The notes under the pieces were generated by a model. The model saw only the letters and a list, made by a program, of their open reading frames with translations. It was not told the DNA's origin and ran no database searches. Positions 10,815-21,125 of a stretch of 64,000 bases of DNA are shown here, in pieces. The stretch's first letter is position 1; every line of letters begins with the position of its first letter. Origin of the DNA: Aricia agestis (Eukaryota > Arthropoda > Insecta > Lepidoptera > Lycaenidae); contig NC_056421.1 in the NCBI RefSeq assembly GCF_905147365.1, positions 13,410,001 through 13,474,000 on the forward strand. The letters are read 5' to 3'. The translations under genes were made by a program, and so were the position numbers.

Positions 10815-11118
10815 CACGTGGGAAAGCCATGCTTTGGCACGAATGGGCCGGCCCGACCGGAGAAAAACCGGCGTGAAACAGCGCTTGCGCTGTGTTTCGC
10901 CGAGTGAGTGAGTTTACCGGAGGCCCAATCCCCTACCCTGTTCCCTTCCTTACCCTCCTCTATTCCCTTCCCTTCCCTACCCTCCCCTATTAACTCTTAA
11001 AAGGCCAGCAACGCACCTGCAGCTCTTCTGATGCTGCGAGTGTCCAGGGGCGACGGAAGTTGCTTCCCATCAGGTGACCCGTTTACTCGTTTGCTCCCTT
11101 ATTTCATTTAAAAAAAGC
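10815..11118 (+). mobile_element. poly-A retroposon copy 2
   Basis: The head is 'acgtgggaaagccatgcttt', followed by 'gaaacagcgcttgcgctgtg', the pyrimidine tract at about 10920-10995, 'cctgcagctcttctgatgct' and 'cttatttcatttaaaaaaag'. It lacks about 20 bp after 'gaccggagaaa', where other copies read 'ataccacgttctcac'. No clear target duplication is visible. Confidence 0.8.
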
Positions 11119-11706
11119 TTCTTTATTATAGCGGCCAAACGCTTGTTCGCGCGGACGCGTGTAAATTGAATATTATGTTATACCTGATTTTTCACTTTCT
11201 CAAATTTTATTAGATTTATAAGTTTTCTTGAAAATGAAAGCATCGATGTCTTTTCCCGAGCCCAACCCTTTTAACAAAATTTCATGTACAAAGTTTTTAC
11301 AGTACAATTTGTTTAGACTTTTAATTGATCTATTAACATTCAAATTTTCTCTGAGTACAGTTCTGATAGGGCGAGGAAATGAAGTCATTACTGTCCTGCC
11401 GAAAACCACAGTATAATCATCATACAGTAGATTAACGTAAATTTTTTTCTATTTTTCTATTTTTAATTTCACTGACACACCATTGTAGCGTAACCAGACG
11501 CTGCTACCAACAAAATGTACAGTTCCAAAGTTTCTATAAGAAGTTACTCATCTAAGTGTAATGTTTAAATTTCTGTTGAATAAACGTTTATTTATTATTT
11601 AATTTAATTCCCATTTGGTTGCGTTCTAACTCTATAACTATCCCTGGTATCGTCGCGCGTCGGTAGCAGTCACTAATCGTAGCATCCTCATGGGGTCCCG
11701 GGAAAA
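11119..11706. other. AT-rich unique DNA
   Basis: Overlapping 62- and 69-codon frames on opposite strands near 11200-11416 lack any recognisable motif. Nothing else is seen. Confidence 0.35.
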
Positions 11707-11830
11707 GAAAATCACTTTGATTAGTGCGCGTGCAAGTTATTAGTGATTAGTAGAAAGTAAAGGACTTGCACTAATCAGTCGTTGTTCACGCCTGCAATAA
11801 TTATCACTAATCAAAATGAATACAGGCCTT
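11707..11830. repeat. fold-back MITE, ATTCACTTTGATTAGTGA family, copy 1
   Basis: 'aatcactttgattagtg' at the left pairs with 'cactaatcaaaatgaataca' and 'ggcc' at the right. The interior has repeated 'ttagtgattagt' and 'cactaatcagtc' words. It belongs with the cleaner copy at 21126-21270. The left outer end ('ggcctgtatt') is lost. Confidence 0.65.
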
Positions 11831-12049
11831 AAAATATAACAGCTCTAACTTACAGAAAACTGACGTGTGACGTAACTTAATGCATTAATGTTTTCATATC
11901 TCAATGTCTCTTATTAAAACGCTTACGTGTGCGTGCGCCTGATTATTATGAAGGTGGTCTACTGTATATTATTTATATTGTACTGAAACCTTATCTCGGA
12001 TCTTATAAGCAGCAGTTATACTTAGCTATTTGCAGAGTTATATTAACTA

Positions 12050-12482
12050 GAGATCGCCCAAGGTTCGAAATTCGACCTTAGCTTCAACGACTTTTTTATT
12101 TTATTTCAATTCTTGTCTCTGGGACTCAGCTGATCTCAGACTGGTCGTGTAAGCATTGTCTAATAGTATCTAAGATTCAATAAAAAAACTATAATCCATT
12201 TTCAATTTGTCAACTTGTTATCAACAGACTTCAACCATAAATAAAAGAGTATAATTCGTACGTATAGGCTTGTCACTCTAAAATCTGTCATTTTTCCTAG
12301 TGTGTGTAATGTTTTATTTGTTAAAAAAATGTATGATAAAAGCATAATTTCAAAATAATATTAGCTTGATGCACTCCTTCACCATATAAACTATAACTGT
12401 GCAAAATTTAATTCACCTACGTTTCTCCATTTTTCGTCAAAAGGGATACAAAGTTTTTGGCTCACGTATTAATATATAGATT
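12050..12482 (+). repeat. probable dispersed lepidopteran repeat
   Basis: 'agagatcgcccaaggttcga' with 'attcgacctt' opens a segment that closes with 'tttctccatttttcgtcaaa', 'agggatacaaagtttttggc' and 'tattaatatatagatt'. I recall both ends as parts of one lepidopteran repeat, but there is no second copy in this window to prove it. Confidence 0.4.
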
Positions 12483-12994
12483 AGAGGGAGTTTTTAAAGT
12501 ATACGCCTGTTGGAAGAGCTGTTGTACCTACTGTAGCCTGTATCAATAGTTACATTAGTGTTAAATATTTAAAAAAAATACTACGATCAAGTAAAGCTAT
12601 TTAAGCAAATAAAAGGGATTTTTGTTAAAAAATTCGAGTGGTCGAAATTATATTCAAAGTTCATTGTAGGTGTTACAATTCCTGCAAGCCGTAGGCATTT
12701 AACGACACCTTAAGAGCTCGTGTCTTTATCAGCACTACCGAAAACACTTAATTATGTTTAAACAAATGATTGACAATTAAGTTGGACAGCGCGATAGAGT
12801 CACGCTAGAGTAGCTGTGCCGTGGCCCGCTTCAGTTGCCTAACAAAAAAGGCCCTCCGTCCGTCCGCACTAATATTGTATGAAATGTGTAGGTTCGTCTT
12901 TCTGTTACCGTTCTAGCTTATATTGAAGCGTGAAAATGAGATAGAATCCAATAGCTAAAGACGAAGCTAAAACAGCATTCAGACATCTATATTA
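12483..12994. other. unique DNA, no feature
   Basis: No gene or repeat is recognised. The right end (about 12870-12960) carries 'gtccgtccgcactaatattg', which may be a decayed (GTCT)n repeat. Confidence 0.35.
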
Positions 12995-13074
12995 CCATAC
13001 TATTATTATAATAAATGTGAAAGTGTCTCTCAGTCTATCTGTCTGTCTGCTATCTTGAGCTGTACCGATTAATT

Positions 13075-13854
13075 TTAAGAGTCCGCATACGAAATTTTGC
13101 CGATTTCGCTGATTTAACAGACGTGTGTTAACAGTTAAAATACAGTATTTCTACAAGTTTTAATGCACAACATGCAAGATCATTTCAATTATCTAATAAT
13201 CTTAAAATAATTATTAAAAAAGAAAAAAAAAAACAAATTGTGCCAAAAACACGATTCAAAACAACCTAAATCTCACATTATATCAAGGCTGCCTTGCGGC
13301 GAGTAATATAATGTGGGATTTAGGTTGTTTTGAACCGCGTTTTTTGGCACAATTTATTTTTTTTTCTTTTTCTCGAATTAGATAGAATTTTATCTATAGA
13401 TTATTTCTGTTGTTTTCTTTTTATGAATTACAGCTCCAAGTTGCCGAAATTAACAGCAATTCTTTGCCCATTTTCTCTAAAATTTTGCCGAATTACATAA
13501 TTTTTTACTTAACTATTTCATATTAAAGTGGTAAAAAGTAATTCCAACATTGTATAGACGACTTTCTCAACACTACATTGTATTTTTTTCATACCGTTAA
13601 GACGTCAATACAATCCATAAACAGGTGACATTCTAAACCTTTTACAGCAAAAATCACAAAACTGTCGCGGGTTTGAGTTGGATTATTTAAAAATACTTAA
13701 AAAAAAAAAACAAAAATCTAGCTCCAACATTAGATTATAATTGAAATGATCTTACATGTTGTGCATTAAAACTTATAGAAATACTGTATTTTAACTGTTA
13801 AATCACGTCTGTTAAATCAGCGAAATCGGCAAAATTTCGTATACGGACTCTTAA
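13075..13854. mobile_element. TTAA-flanked element with long terminal inverted repeats
   Basis: TTAA lies at 13075-13078 and 13851-13854. The termini are 'gagtccgcatacgaaatttt' and, inverted, 'gagtccgtatacgaaatttt'. The inverted arms extend about 115 bp on each side (to around 13192 and from around 13742). There is no coding frame. Although TTAA is the piggyBac target, the ends do not start CCY, so the superfamily is open. Confidence 0.7.
13221..13370. repeat. inner fold-back inside the TTAA element
   Basis: 'aaattgtgccaaaaacacga' at the left pairs with 'cgcgttttttggcacaattt' at the right, and 'aaaacaacctaaatctcaca' pairs with 'gtgggatttaggttgttttg'. The spacer is about 24 bp around 'gctgccttgcggcgag'. 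It is either a second MITE nested in the 13075 element or its evolved core. Confidence 0.7.
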
Positions 13855-13967
13855 TGAAATTCGGTGTGTTCCAATCACGCTAATGGACATAGCATAGTTT
13901 TGTCCCGGAAAAATGTACGGCTTCCGCGAATGTCCCAACAATATAACGGTCAATATCTAGCTACTTA

Positions 13968-14293
13968 GGGAGCATACCCATACTACGTGGCCTACTTTTT
14001 AAGATTTTTTGACCCCCCCCCCCCCTCCCCCTGGTGACCACGCGTAGTACATGCCAAGACCCCCCCCCTTCAATTGTTCACGTGGTTTTGACAAGAATAA
14101 TTTTTGGCTATAAATAACCATAATAAATGCCAGTGTCATGTATTAAATGTCGAATAAAAAATTTTCGTATGACGTTTCTCTCGGCGAAATTGACTACGTG
14201 ACAAAAGTGTAGACCCCCCTCCCCCCTCTTGTGACCGAGCGTAGTATTTTGAAGACCCCCCCTAAATGGGTCACGTAGTATGAGTATGCTCCC
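13968..14293. mobile_element. PIF/Harbinger-like MITE
   Basis: The left terminus 'gggagcatacccatactacg' mirrors the right terminus (inverted: 'gggagcatactcatactacg'). A 3-bp TTA target duplication lies at 13965-13967 and 14294-14296. The subterminal regions hold C-runs (about 14012-14030, 14060-14070) and matching 'gacccccctcccccc' near 14214. The 326-bp length, TTA duplication and GGG ends fit a PIF/Harbinger MITE, though IS3EU-type elements could leave a similar footprint. Confidence 0.65.
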
Positions 14294-14296
14294 TTA

Positions 14297-14986
14297 TAAG
14301 GCTCTTCACTCAAAAGTGAGCACTTACAATCAGGCTCCTCGCTCGTTTCTCAAGCGATAACGCTAAGTAACTTTGATCCATGGCCGCACCTGTCCATTGA
14401 TAACTCCGGAGTTTTAAACTTAAACCCGGTGCAAAACCCGGGTGTAAAATATTACCCGGAACCTCCAATCCGGGTAAAACCAGCTAAATCTTGTACTATC
14501 TTTATAAGTCGCGTTGAGTTACATCCCAATCTGTCTTTTACTTTTAAGTGTGATAATTTATGATCGCTGATAGAGTTCAAGTGTGAAAGTACCGTTAAAA
14601 GCCTTTTTTTGTGATTTGTATGTAATTTATGAGAAAATATATACCCAATCCTTCTAAAACGTCATTCAATTTAAAACGACGTTTATAATAATAGTCATTT
14701 TAATTAGTAAATGGACAACAGTCAAACGAATAGCAAGCCAAATAACTAAGTTTGAAGTGCACCCTCCCTGCATCTACCAAGGCACTTGCTTTGTGATCCC
14801 TGACCGCCTTCGACAAAGATGCTTGTTCAAGTTAACCGTTTAAATATTTGCCGAATACAAATATTCTCCTTTGAAACCAAATGCTTTGGTCACTTAATTA
14901 AATAGCGTTTGGCTTCTAGCTAAACAAGCTGTGTATCTTTATCAATGTTTGAGCACTAGATTGTTTTGCAGCATTACACAAACAGT
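14297..14986. other. unique DNA with CCCGGGT words
   Basis: 'cccggtgcaaaacccgggtg' near 14426 is followed by 'acccggaacctccaatccgg', a local set of inverted CCCGG words. No gene is recognised. Confidence 0.35.
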
Positions 14987-15428
14987 GTTTTTTAGGGTTC
15001 CGTAGCTAAATGGCAAAAAACGGAACCCTTATAGATTCGTCATGTCTGTCTGCCTGTCTGTCCGTCCGTATGTCACAGCCACTTTTCTCCGAAACTATTA
15101 CAGCTATACTATTGAAACTTGGTAAGTAGATGTAGTTTGTGAACCGCATTAAGATTTTGATACAAAAATGGACAAAATATTAAAAATTTTAGGGGTCCCC
15201 ATAGGTACAACTGAAACAAAAAAAATCTCTAACTTCTAAATAAGGGCACGATAATTCTAAAAAAATATATGAGGTGCATTACTATAAAAACTACTACTAA
15301 CTAGTTTTTTTTATATTTTTTTTAGTTAAAAATAAATCGAAAACCTTTTAATTCCATAGAAATAAACCTTACTGCTGCTGCGGAACCCTTCATGGGCGAG
15401 TCCAACTCGCACTTGGCCGGTTTTTTTA
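14987..15428 (+). repeat. lepidopteran 'GGGTTCCGTAG ... CACTTGGCCGG' element
   Basis: It starts 'ttttttagggttccgtagct', carries 'gtctgtctgcctgtctgtcc' and ends 'ccaactcgcacttggccggt'. The same ends occur at 28231-28408 and, inverted, at 34617 and 61616. The minus-strand frame at 15322-15612 crosses its end and is not coding. It is an abundant element type in Lepidoptera; this copy appears close to full length. Confidence 0.7.
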
Positions 15429-15457
15429 GTATAGAATCAGTCAGGGTAATATTTATT

Positions 15458-15622
15458 ATCCATATAAATACTAATTGAAAAAGTGTGTCTGTTACCTCTT
15501 CACGCCCAAACCGCTGAACCGATTTTGCTGATATTTTGTATGGAGATACTTTGAGTCCAGGGAAAGGACATACAATACTTTGGGTTTGGCGCAAAGAAGT
15601 TGCGGGCGTCATCTAGATGGCG
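15458..15622 (+). repeat. (GTCT)n repeat, short copy
   Basis: 'tccatataaatactaattga' leads to 'tgtctgttacctcttcacgc', 'gattttgctgatattttgta', 'gagtccagggaaaggacata' and 'gttgcgggcgtcatctagat'. The microsatellite is contracted to one or two units and the 'atcccggaaaaatgtacgg' block is missing. Confidence 0.7.
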
Positions 15623-16028
15623 CTATATAAGTTACAATAATGGCGCGTACAGACTGGTGCGGCTGCTATAGCGTTTAGGAAAACGCGAGCACGTCTCAAC
15701 GCGCCCTAAATGTGAACAAAAGTACAAACAACTTTTATGTACTTTTAAAAGGAATCTACAGCATTCCTCGTATTGTCTGTCTGTGTGCGTGCCCCGGCAG
15801 TAAAAGACCATAAACCATAAAACGTATTTATGATTCCTTTTATGTTTTACGCCGCGCTTACGTCGAATACGGTAGCTTACATGGCAGTTTTAACGTTATT
15901 GTGACGTAAGATTCTCTTAATTGTGTTTTATATCCTAGAAATATTATGACTAGGGAATGTTATATATCTGAATATTTTCGAATATTTTTCAAAAAAATTT
16001 CAATGAATTCGAATAATAACATTCCCTA
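15623..16028. other. unique DNA, no feature
   Basis: No gene is seen. 'ctgtctgtgtgcgtgccccg' near 15774 may be a short decayed microsatellite. Confidence 0.35.
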
Positions 16029-16072
16029 AGGCTCAATTCACACCGGAATGGCAGAGGTGAGGCGAGCAGTTT
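16029..16072 (+). repeat. half MITE end, GGCTCAATTCACACCGGAATGG type
   Basis: 'aaggctcaattcacaccgga' and 'atggcagaggtgaggcg' resemble the ends of the MITE at 45841-46072. No matching right end is found nearby. Confidence 0.45.
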
Positions 16073-16100
16073 CAGTGTCATATGATTTTAAACTTTAGTG

Positions 16101-16146
16101 TCATATGATTTTAAACGCCACGCTCGTGGCGTTTAAAATCATATGA
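16101..16146. repeat. perfect palindrome, 22-bp arms, 2-nt loop
   Basis: 'tcatatgattttaaacgcca' with 'cg' at 16101-16122 pairs perfectly with 16125-16146 across the loop 'ct'. A third, direct copy of the arm ('tcatatgattttaaac') lies at 16079-16093, so the palindrome grew next to a direct duplication. Confidence 0.9.
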
Positions 16147-16264
16147 CTCCGCGGCCGTAGATTTTTCAAGCGATTCTATGTATTACAATAATGAAGATAA
16201 AGTTCGTGCCGAAGCAGGCAATAAAAAGAAATGAACAAAATATAATCAATTCAAACTTTCCCGC

Positions 16265-16442
16265 CAAATTTTATTAGACAGACTCATGTAAAACTTCGGA
16301 ATCGGCTGCAACAATTTTCATGAAATTTAGTATATAGGGGGCTTCGGGGGCGATAAATCGATCTAGCTAGGAATCACTTTTAGAAAATGACATTTTATGC
16401 GTGTTTTATCGAATACCGAGCAAAGCTCGGTCAAATAGCTAA
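16265..16442 (+). repeat. repeat ending TACCGAGCAAAGCTCGGT
   Basis: It contains 'caacaattttcatgaaattt', 'gcgataaatcgatctagcta' and 'ttttatcgaataccgagcaa' followed by 'agctcggtcaaatagct'. I recall this ending as a frequent lepidopteran repeat 3' end; no second copy is present here. The 119-codon frame beginning at 16387 starts inside it, which argues against that frame being a gene. Confidence 0.45.
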
Positions 16443-16770
16443 TGTTTGTTTAAACCTAAAACAAACTATTCACGATGACTTGTGTTTTCTGATGTTTACG
16501 TGTTCATTGTATTTGTTGTACAGAATTAGCCTGTCAACTGGTGAGTGGCAAGTGCTTACCCTGTACTTACCCACTACACACATTAACGTCCGATCTATGA
16601 TTTTGACATGTCACACGATGTATTATTATAAAGGCTGTGATACACATACGAGTAAAATGGTACAGTTTGTAATACCGACGAATGAGGTACACAAGTATGT
16701 TGGAAACATTATTTTTAACAAGTTAAAAGCGTTGCGCACTTTTTAGGATACCCTTGATGGAAATAATATA
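16443..16770. other. unique DNA with long but unrecognised frame
   Basis: A plus-strand frame runs from the preceding repeat to 16746 (119 codons in all). It has no domain, signal or repeat that I recognise and is probably chance. Confidence 0.3.
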
Positions 16771-16926
16771 CAGACGAACTGCAATCCAACCGCAAATTGC
16801 AGTTCAAGTGCAGTTTGAATGCAGTTGACCCGACCGCAATAGAACTGCAAACCATTATCAACTGCATTCGAACTGCACTTGAACTGCAATTTGCGGTTGG
16901 ATTACAGTTGAAATGCGGTCCGTCTG
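16771..16926. repeat. CTGCAA-rich fold-back MITE copy 1
   Basis: The ends 'cagacgaactgcaatccaac' and 'ttgaaatgcggtccgtctg' are inverted and flanked by TA at 16769-16770 and 16927-16928. The arms are made largely of repeated 'aactgca' words in alternating orientation. The copy at 45280-45524 is longer. TA flanks suggest a Tc1/mariner-type mover, but this is inference. Confidence 0.75.
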
Positions 16927-17156
16927 TATAGACCCTAAGACGGAAGAAGATCATGGCGCTGACTTGCAATAGGAAAGGAAGTAATACCTCCCTATCTTTC
17001 TACTGCGCGGTGAAAATGTTTGCTTGCCTACCGTTGTTTCGTTTTAACATCTGCCAACACTCTCGGAGTGCAACTCATGTGCCCTGATGCGAATTTGGCA
17101 TCTTTACCTATCCCGAATTCTCATTTGTAATGCAAAACACAACTTCAATTTCAAAT

Positions 17157-17270
17157 TCTTCAAATTCTTTATTAATCATACAAAAAATATACAATAGTAT
17201 AAAAGCTAGGTAGCGTACATCACGTCGTCTAATCCCATGCTAAGTAAAAACTTGTGTTATGGCAATCAGA
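17157..17270 (-). mobile_element. possible LINE 3' end
   Basis: On the minus strand 'ccataacacaagtttttact', 'agcatgggattagacgacgt' and 'gattaataaagaatttgaag' form a 3'-UTR-like segment with an AATAAA signal followed by a GAATTTGAA-type repeat tail. No coding part is attached. Confidence 0.35.
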
Positions 17271-17803
17271 CAACGGATGCACGCCGAACAATTTTATCCT
17301 AATATATGTTGTATTTACACATTCACACACACAATCACACTACACTTTATCACGTACAGTCTCTTTCGTCGACGTGATGCGCGCTTCGTTCGGGAGCCTC
17401 CCCCGGAAAAGTTTTATTTAAAAAACGTCTCACATTTAATCACTCAGCTGTGTATCACAACCTTAACGCCACCAACGCAATACCTACAATTACCATACAA
17501 AAAGGACACATTAAATCAAACAACGCACCCCACGCTCCCCGACCCCCGCACCCCCGGGCGTCAACCCCCGCTGTACAACCCTGCGTCACAAACATTCATT
17601 GTTTAATATCGATTCGATGATTATGTTCTTAGTGGTAACCACAGCTGCACAGGAAATGTTTATAGTTATCAGTCTATAGTGGTTTTACCTTTAAAATAGT
17701 AAGTGAAATAATAAAGCCAAAAAGTTTACCTTATAAACATAATACGTATTTCGTCGTTTGTTGCCAAACTCCTTCAAAGCAACATACATGCAACTGCGCA
17801 TGT
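17271..17803. other. unique DNA with 115-codon frame, unrecognised
   Basis: A plus-strand frame at 17259-17606 crosses a C-rich stretch (about 17530-17580) with CAC-rich 5' part. It has no domain that I know. It could be a relic of the LINE to its left read from the wrong strand. Confidence 0.3.
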
Positions 17804-17845
17804 TGCAATAGCGCATGTTGCTTCAAAGCAACATGCGCTATTGCA
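17804..17845. repeat. perfect palindrome, 20-bp arms, 2-nt loop
   Basis: 'tgcaatagcgcatgttgctt' at 17804-17823 is exactly inverted at 17826-17845. Partial copies of the same words ('gcgcatgttg', 'caaagcaacat') lie just to the left at about 17773-17803, giving a cluster of related inverted words. Confidence 0.9.
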
Positions 17846-17954
17846 GTTTGTCTGATAGTAGAGGTTTTGACAGGAGTTGTCATTACAACGTCTGAAATTC
17901 TTGGTCAGGCAGAAATTATTTTTTTAAGGTTCTCAAGATTATTCCCACAACGAA

Positions 17955-17992
17955 CTTGGCGAAACAACGTTTGCCGGGTCAACTATTATCCA
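17955..17992 (-). repeat. head fragment of CTAGCTGTCCCGG repeat
   Basis: 'gcgaaacaacgtttgccggg' followed by 'tcaacta' is the inverted head of the repeat. About 35 bp survive. Confidence 0.5.
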
Positions 17993-18027
17993 ACTGTAAT
18001 ACGTAAAATCCCAAACATATCCGTAGC

Positions 18028-18135
18028 ATTAACGTAGCTACGGTGCTACGCCGTAGCATCTCGTAGCTATGGTGCTACGCCGTAGCATCTCGTAGCTACG
18101 GTGCTACGTCGTAGCGTCTCGTAGCGGCTCCGCTT
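18028..18135. repeat. tandem CGTAGC/GCTACG repeat
   Basis: Three imperfect units of about 29 bp carry 'gtagctacggtgctacgccg' and 'tagcatctc'. Each unit is itself an inverted repeat of GTAGC and GCTAC. The same vocabulary builds the larger block at 47660-48340. Confidence 0.75.
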
Positions 18136-18273
18136 CGAGAGCAAAATGTAAATTCAATATGGCGTGGCTTTGAAAACCGTTTATCCACCACTCGATATAA
18201 ATTACGGTTAAACCACGTTCGTAATGCACTTTGGCGATTATCGTGTTCCTTTGGAAATACTAATATTATAGAC

Positions 18274-18411
18274 TAGCTGTCCCGGTGAACTTCGTGTCAC
18301 TTTAAAACCTTCCCTGGACTTCTACGAATATTTTAAGACTAAAATTAACCCAATCCGTTCAGCCGTTTTCGAGTTTTTGCGTTACTAACACAATTGAAAA
18401 TCCATTTTTAT
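18274..18411 (+). repeat. CTAGCTGTCCCGG-type repeat, diverged
   Basis: The head 'ctagctgtcccggtgaactt' is followed by 'acccaatccgttcagccgtt' and 'tcgagtttttgcgttact'. It is a variant subfamily with 'gaacttcgtgtc' instead of 'aaacgttgtttt'. A poly-A retroposon interrupts or abuts its 3' end. Confidence 0.6.
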
Positions 18412-18740
18412 ATACGTGGGAGAGCCATGCTTCGGCACGAATGGGCCGGCTCGACCGGATAAATACAACGTTCTCACAGAAAACCGGCGTGAAACAGCGC
18501 TTGCGCTGTGTTTCGCCGAGTGAGTGAGTTTACCGGAGGCCCAATCCCCTACCCTATTCCCTTTCCTACCCTCCCGTATTCCCTTCCCTTCCCTACCATC
18601 CCCTATTACCCTATTCCCTCTTAAAAGGCCGGTAACGCACATGCAGCTCTTCTGATGCTGCGAGTGTCCATGGGCGACGGAAGTTGCTTTCCATCAGGTG
18701 ACCCGTTTGCTCGTTTGCCCCCTTATTTCATAAAAAAAAA
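18412..18740 (+). mobile_element. poly-A retroposon copy 3
   Basis: Head 'cgtgggagagccatgcttcg', body 'aataaatacaacgttctcac', pyrimidine tract at about 18540-18625, then 'cctcttaaaaggccggt' with shared 3' end and an A-run at 18731-18740. TATATA flanks both sides ('tttttatata' before, 'tgtatatag' after), which may be the target duplication. The minus-strand 85-codon frame within it is a shadow. Confidence 0.8.
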
Positions 18741-18742
18741 AT

Positions 18743-18925
18743 GTATATAGATGTGAAGGTGAGTCTGTCTGTTACCTCTTCAAGCCCAAGCCGCTCAACC
18801 GATTTTGCTAAAATTTGGTATTGGGATACTTGAGTCCCGGGAAAAGATATAGGATACTTTTTATCCCGGAAAAATGTAAGGTTATATACGAATTTTAGCG
18901 TCACGAAGTTGTGGGCCGGTTAATA
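18743..18925 (+). repeat. (GTCT)n repeat copy
   Basis: 'tagatgtgaaggtgagtctg' opens it, followed by 'ttacctcttcaagcccaagc', 'gagtcccgggaaaagatata' and 'tcccggaaaaatgtaaggtt'. Its 5' end is missing where the retroposon tail ends, so the retroposon lies at or in its 5' side. Confidence 0.65.
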
Positions 18926-19556
18926 TTTAAACTCTAAAAAATATTTTTTATTACTTATTAAAAAAAATTTGTGGTAAAGAAGAAGGGGCATTTTTGTATG
19001 GGACCCGTACCCAAGCTGTAGCACGTTGAGACATATACCAAATTAAAGGGCTTCAAAAGTTAAACATTTTATTGTATGACGAAAAATCTCTAAGCCATGG
19101 GAGAAAAAAGTTAATGAGGGTAGAAGGTAAGAAAATATCACAAAAAAACACCCTGTATTATTGCATCAATTTATAGTGTTGCTGGTAAGGAATCATTTCT
19201 AGAAAGTAATCGTATATGACAAACTTGAAGAAAGTGTTATATTTTAGTATATTCTTTCATATTTTAAAGAAATGTATGAGAAAACAATAAAACCTTAAAA
19301 ATCTAACCTTTCCTGGATTTTATCGTTCCCCTCCTTCTTTACTATTTATGTAAATATTTTTTAGTGTTTAAATATTTGATAGTAAATTTACTACAAAATA
19401 TTTAAACACTAAAAAATTGTAAAAAAAAAATTGTACAGGAACCGAAGTAATTACTATTTTAAGCTGAAAAATAACTCAAACATGTTTTAATATTTTCGTA
19501 TGAGAAAATGATTTTGGTATTACGTATGTATGAGAATTTCGATGGCACCCGGCCAC
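18926..19556. other. AT-rich DNA with small hairpin
   Basis: Near 19359-19417 'ttttttagtgtttaaatatt' pairs with 'aatatttaaacactaaaaaa' around a short centre. 'ctccttctttac' at about 19329 and 'gtaaagaagaagg' at about 18975 are also inverted, so the span could be one decayed element of about 450 bp. No gene is seen. Confidence 0.35.
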
Positions 19557-20031
19557 TTAAGAGGATACACCAGGGGCTAGAGAAATGACAAAAAATTACG
19601 TGTAATATCTATAGCTGTCTCCCTTACCTCAAGCCTATACCGCAGAACGCGATAGAGACAGTTGCAGAAAATCAACGATTCGTTGTCCCCTGTTTCCTTC
19701 TCCAAAACTTAACCGATTTGAGTACTTTTTTCATTAAATATTAAAGAAAGGCCTGAGCTGTGTTCCTATGTTTTAGTTTTTTTTGTATAATCTAGCCAAA
19801 TCTGTTTTCTGGCTGTTTGAACACAGCGGAAAATCTGGCCACTTTTTTTGGGTTTTTGAACGTTCATATCTTATTTAATAATTAAATTATGAAAAAAAAA
19901 GAAAACGTAGGGACATTGTATTAGTGGCCGTAGATATTCAGGAAAAAAATTATAACTCTACTAGCATTATCCAGGGAGGAAACAGGGGACAACGTTTGTA
20001 TGGAAAAAAGGGCGGTGTGGACTCCTCTTAA
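19557..20031. mobile_element. TTAA-flanked non-autonomous element
   Basis: TTAA lies at 19557-19560 and 20028-20031. The left end is 'gaggatacaccaggggctag' and the inverted right end is 'gaggagtccacaccgccctt', so the inverted repeats are short and imperfect. The interior has repeated 'caggggacaac' and 'gttgtcccctg' words at about 19992 and 19682. It has no coding capacity. It resembles the element at 26325 in target and layout but not in sequence. Confidence 0.6.
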
Positions 20032-20189
20032 GATGGTGTGAAGAACTTTCCAAGATTTAGGCAATCATTTTGTGAGTTTATAAGCTGAGTTTTTTCCGTT
20101 GATTCGATGGCGGCTTCATCAGCGTATCTTCGTGAAGGTTTCCATAAAACAACATTTTACAACAACCAACAGTTCTGGCCCCCACGCTA

Positions 20190-20393
20190 GGCGAAGCCTG
20201 TCCTGTTGCGGTAGGTTCTATCGTACCCGCAACTCTGCCTTAAGCGATGAGTGGAACTCCATGGGGTTTTAGTGGGTAGATCCTACTGGGGAGTCCCACA
20301 TACCCCGGCCGATATCCCCAATTTGCCGGGGATGCGTAAAGCATTTCCCCATGCTAAAAAAAAAGAAAAAAAAAATGGCGAAGCCTGTCCTGT
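20190..20393 (+). mobile_element. 5'-truncated LINE 3' end with 17-bp target duplication
   Basis: 'ggcgaagcctgtcctgt' occurs at 20190-20206 and again at 20377-20393. Between them lie about 150 bp of 3' sequence, including 'ccccggccgatatccccaat' and 'tttgccggggatgcg', then an A-rich tail at about 20356-20375. This is the signature of target-primed reverse transcription with strong 5' truncation. The 3' text looks like a lepidopteran non-LTR element of the R1/Jockey type; the clade is uncertain. Confidence 0.8.
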
Positions 20394-21125
20394 GGGGGAG
20401 ACGGGAGTTTATATACACATTCACTGATGCACAAGGAATACATTGTTGCGTATTACATCATTACAACGTACCTAAGACATGAACTGAATATATACTATTA
20501 CAAATCAAGGTCAGGTCAAGGTTGAGGTTATCTTTTTATGGCAGCTCCAACAATATTTCTGGCCACTTATTAATTCTCCGAATATATTAATTATTGCGGA
20601 GCAACAGTTTCACGTACGTGTTCTCTCTCTGATGTTTGAATGGTAAGTTTTTTATAAGCTGAGTTTGGAATGTATATTTTTTAAATAAAATTAAAAAAAA
20701 AACAAAAAAAAAAAGAATTTGTTGCGTTTACCGCGCAATAAACTTTCTGAAAAATAATCTCAGGCAACATAATATAAATGTTTACGATATTTTATATAAT
20801 TCTAGTATATTATTTAAATACTCGATAGAATTAACAAGAATTGCCAAAATCATCATCCTCTTTGGCTTCACAGTCGGGTAAAAATGTAGATTCTTGACGA
20901 CCACTTGATCCAGGTATCCAATTGCCACGGGCCGAGAACAAAGCAAATTGGTCCTTCAATCAAACTATCCGGAATAAAATACTGTACCTCTATTCTGCTA
21001 TTTTAATTTAGTATCAATACAATATCTTCGATATAGTTTCGATGCAGTCGTTGTAATAAATCTACATAATTTTCATAAAATAAAATAAAATGAAATTGAT
21101 TTTAATAAAATATTTACTCTACTTT
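20394..21125. other. unique AT-rich DNA
   Basis: It contains an A-rich run at about 20688-20715. No gene or repeat is recognised. Confidence 0.35.

Larger units (their letters stand above)
12995..13966 (+). repeat. (GTCT)n repeat split by a TTAA element
   Basis: The left part (12995-13078) reads 'ccatactattattataataa' and 'ctgtctgtctgc', ending 'gtaccgattaatttt'. The right part (13851-13966) resumes with 'aatgaaattcggtgtgttcc' and 'gtcccggaaaaatgtacggc'. Joining them restores the order seen in other copies, so the element at 13075-13854 is a later insertion. A PIF-like MITE abuts the right end. Confidence 0.7.

Noticed and set aside
16387..16746. 119-codon frame as a host gene
   Set aside because: Its start lies in a dispersed repeat end, and the product has no recognisable domain.
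17259..17606. 115-codon frame
   Set aside because: No domain is recognised; it begins in a LINE-like 3' end and crosses a C-rich stretch.
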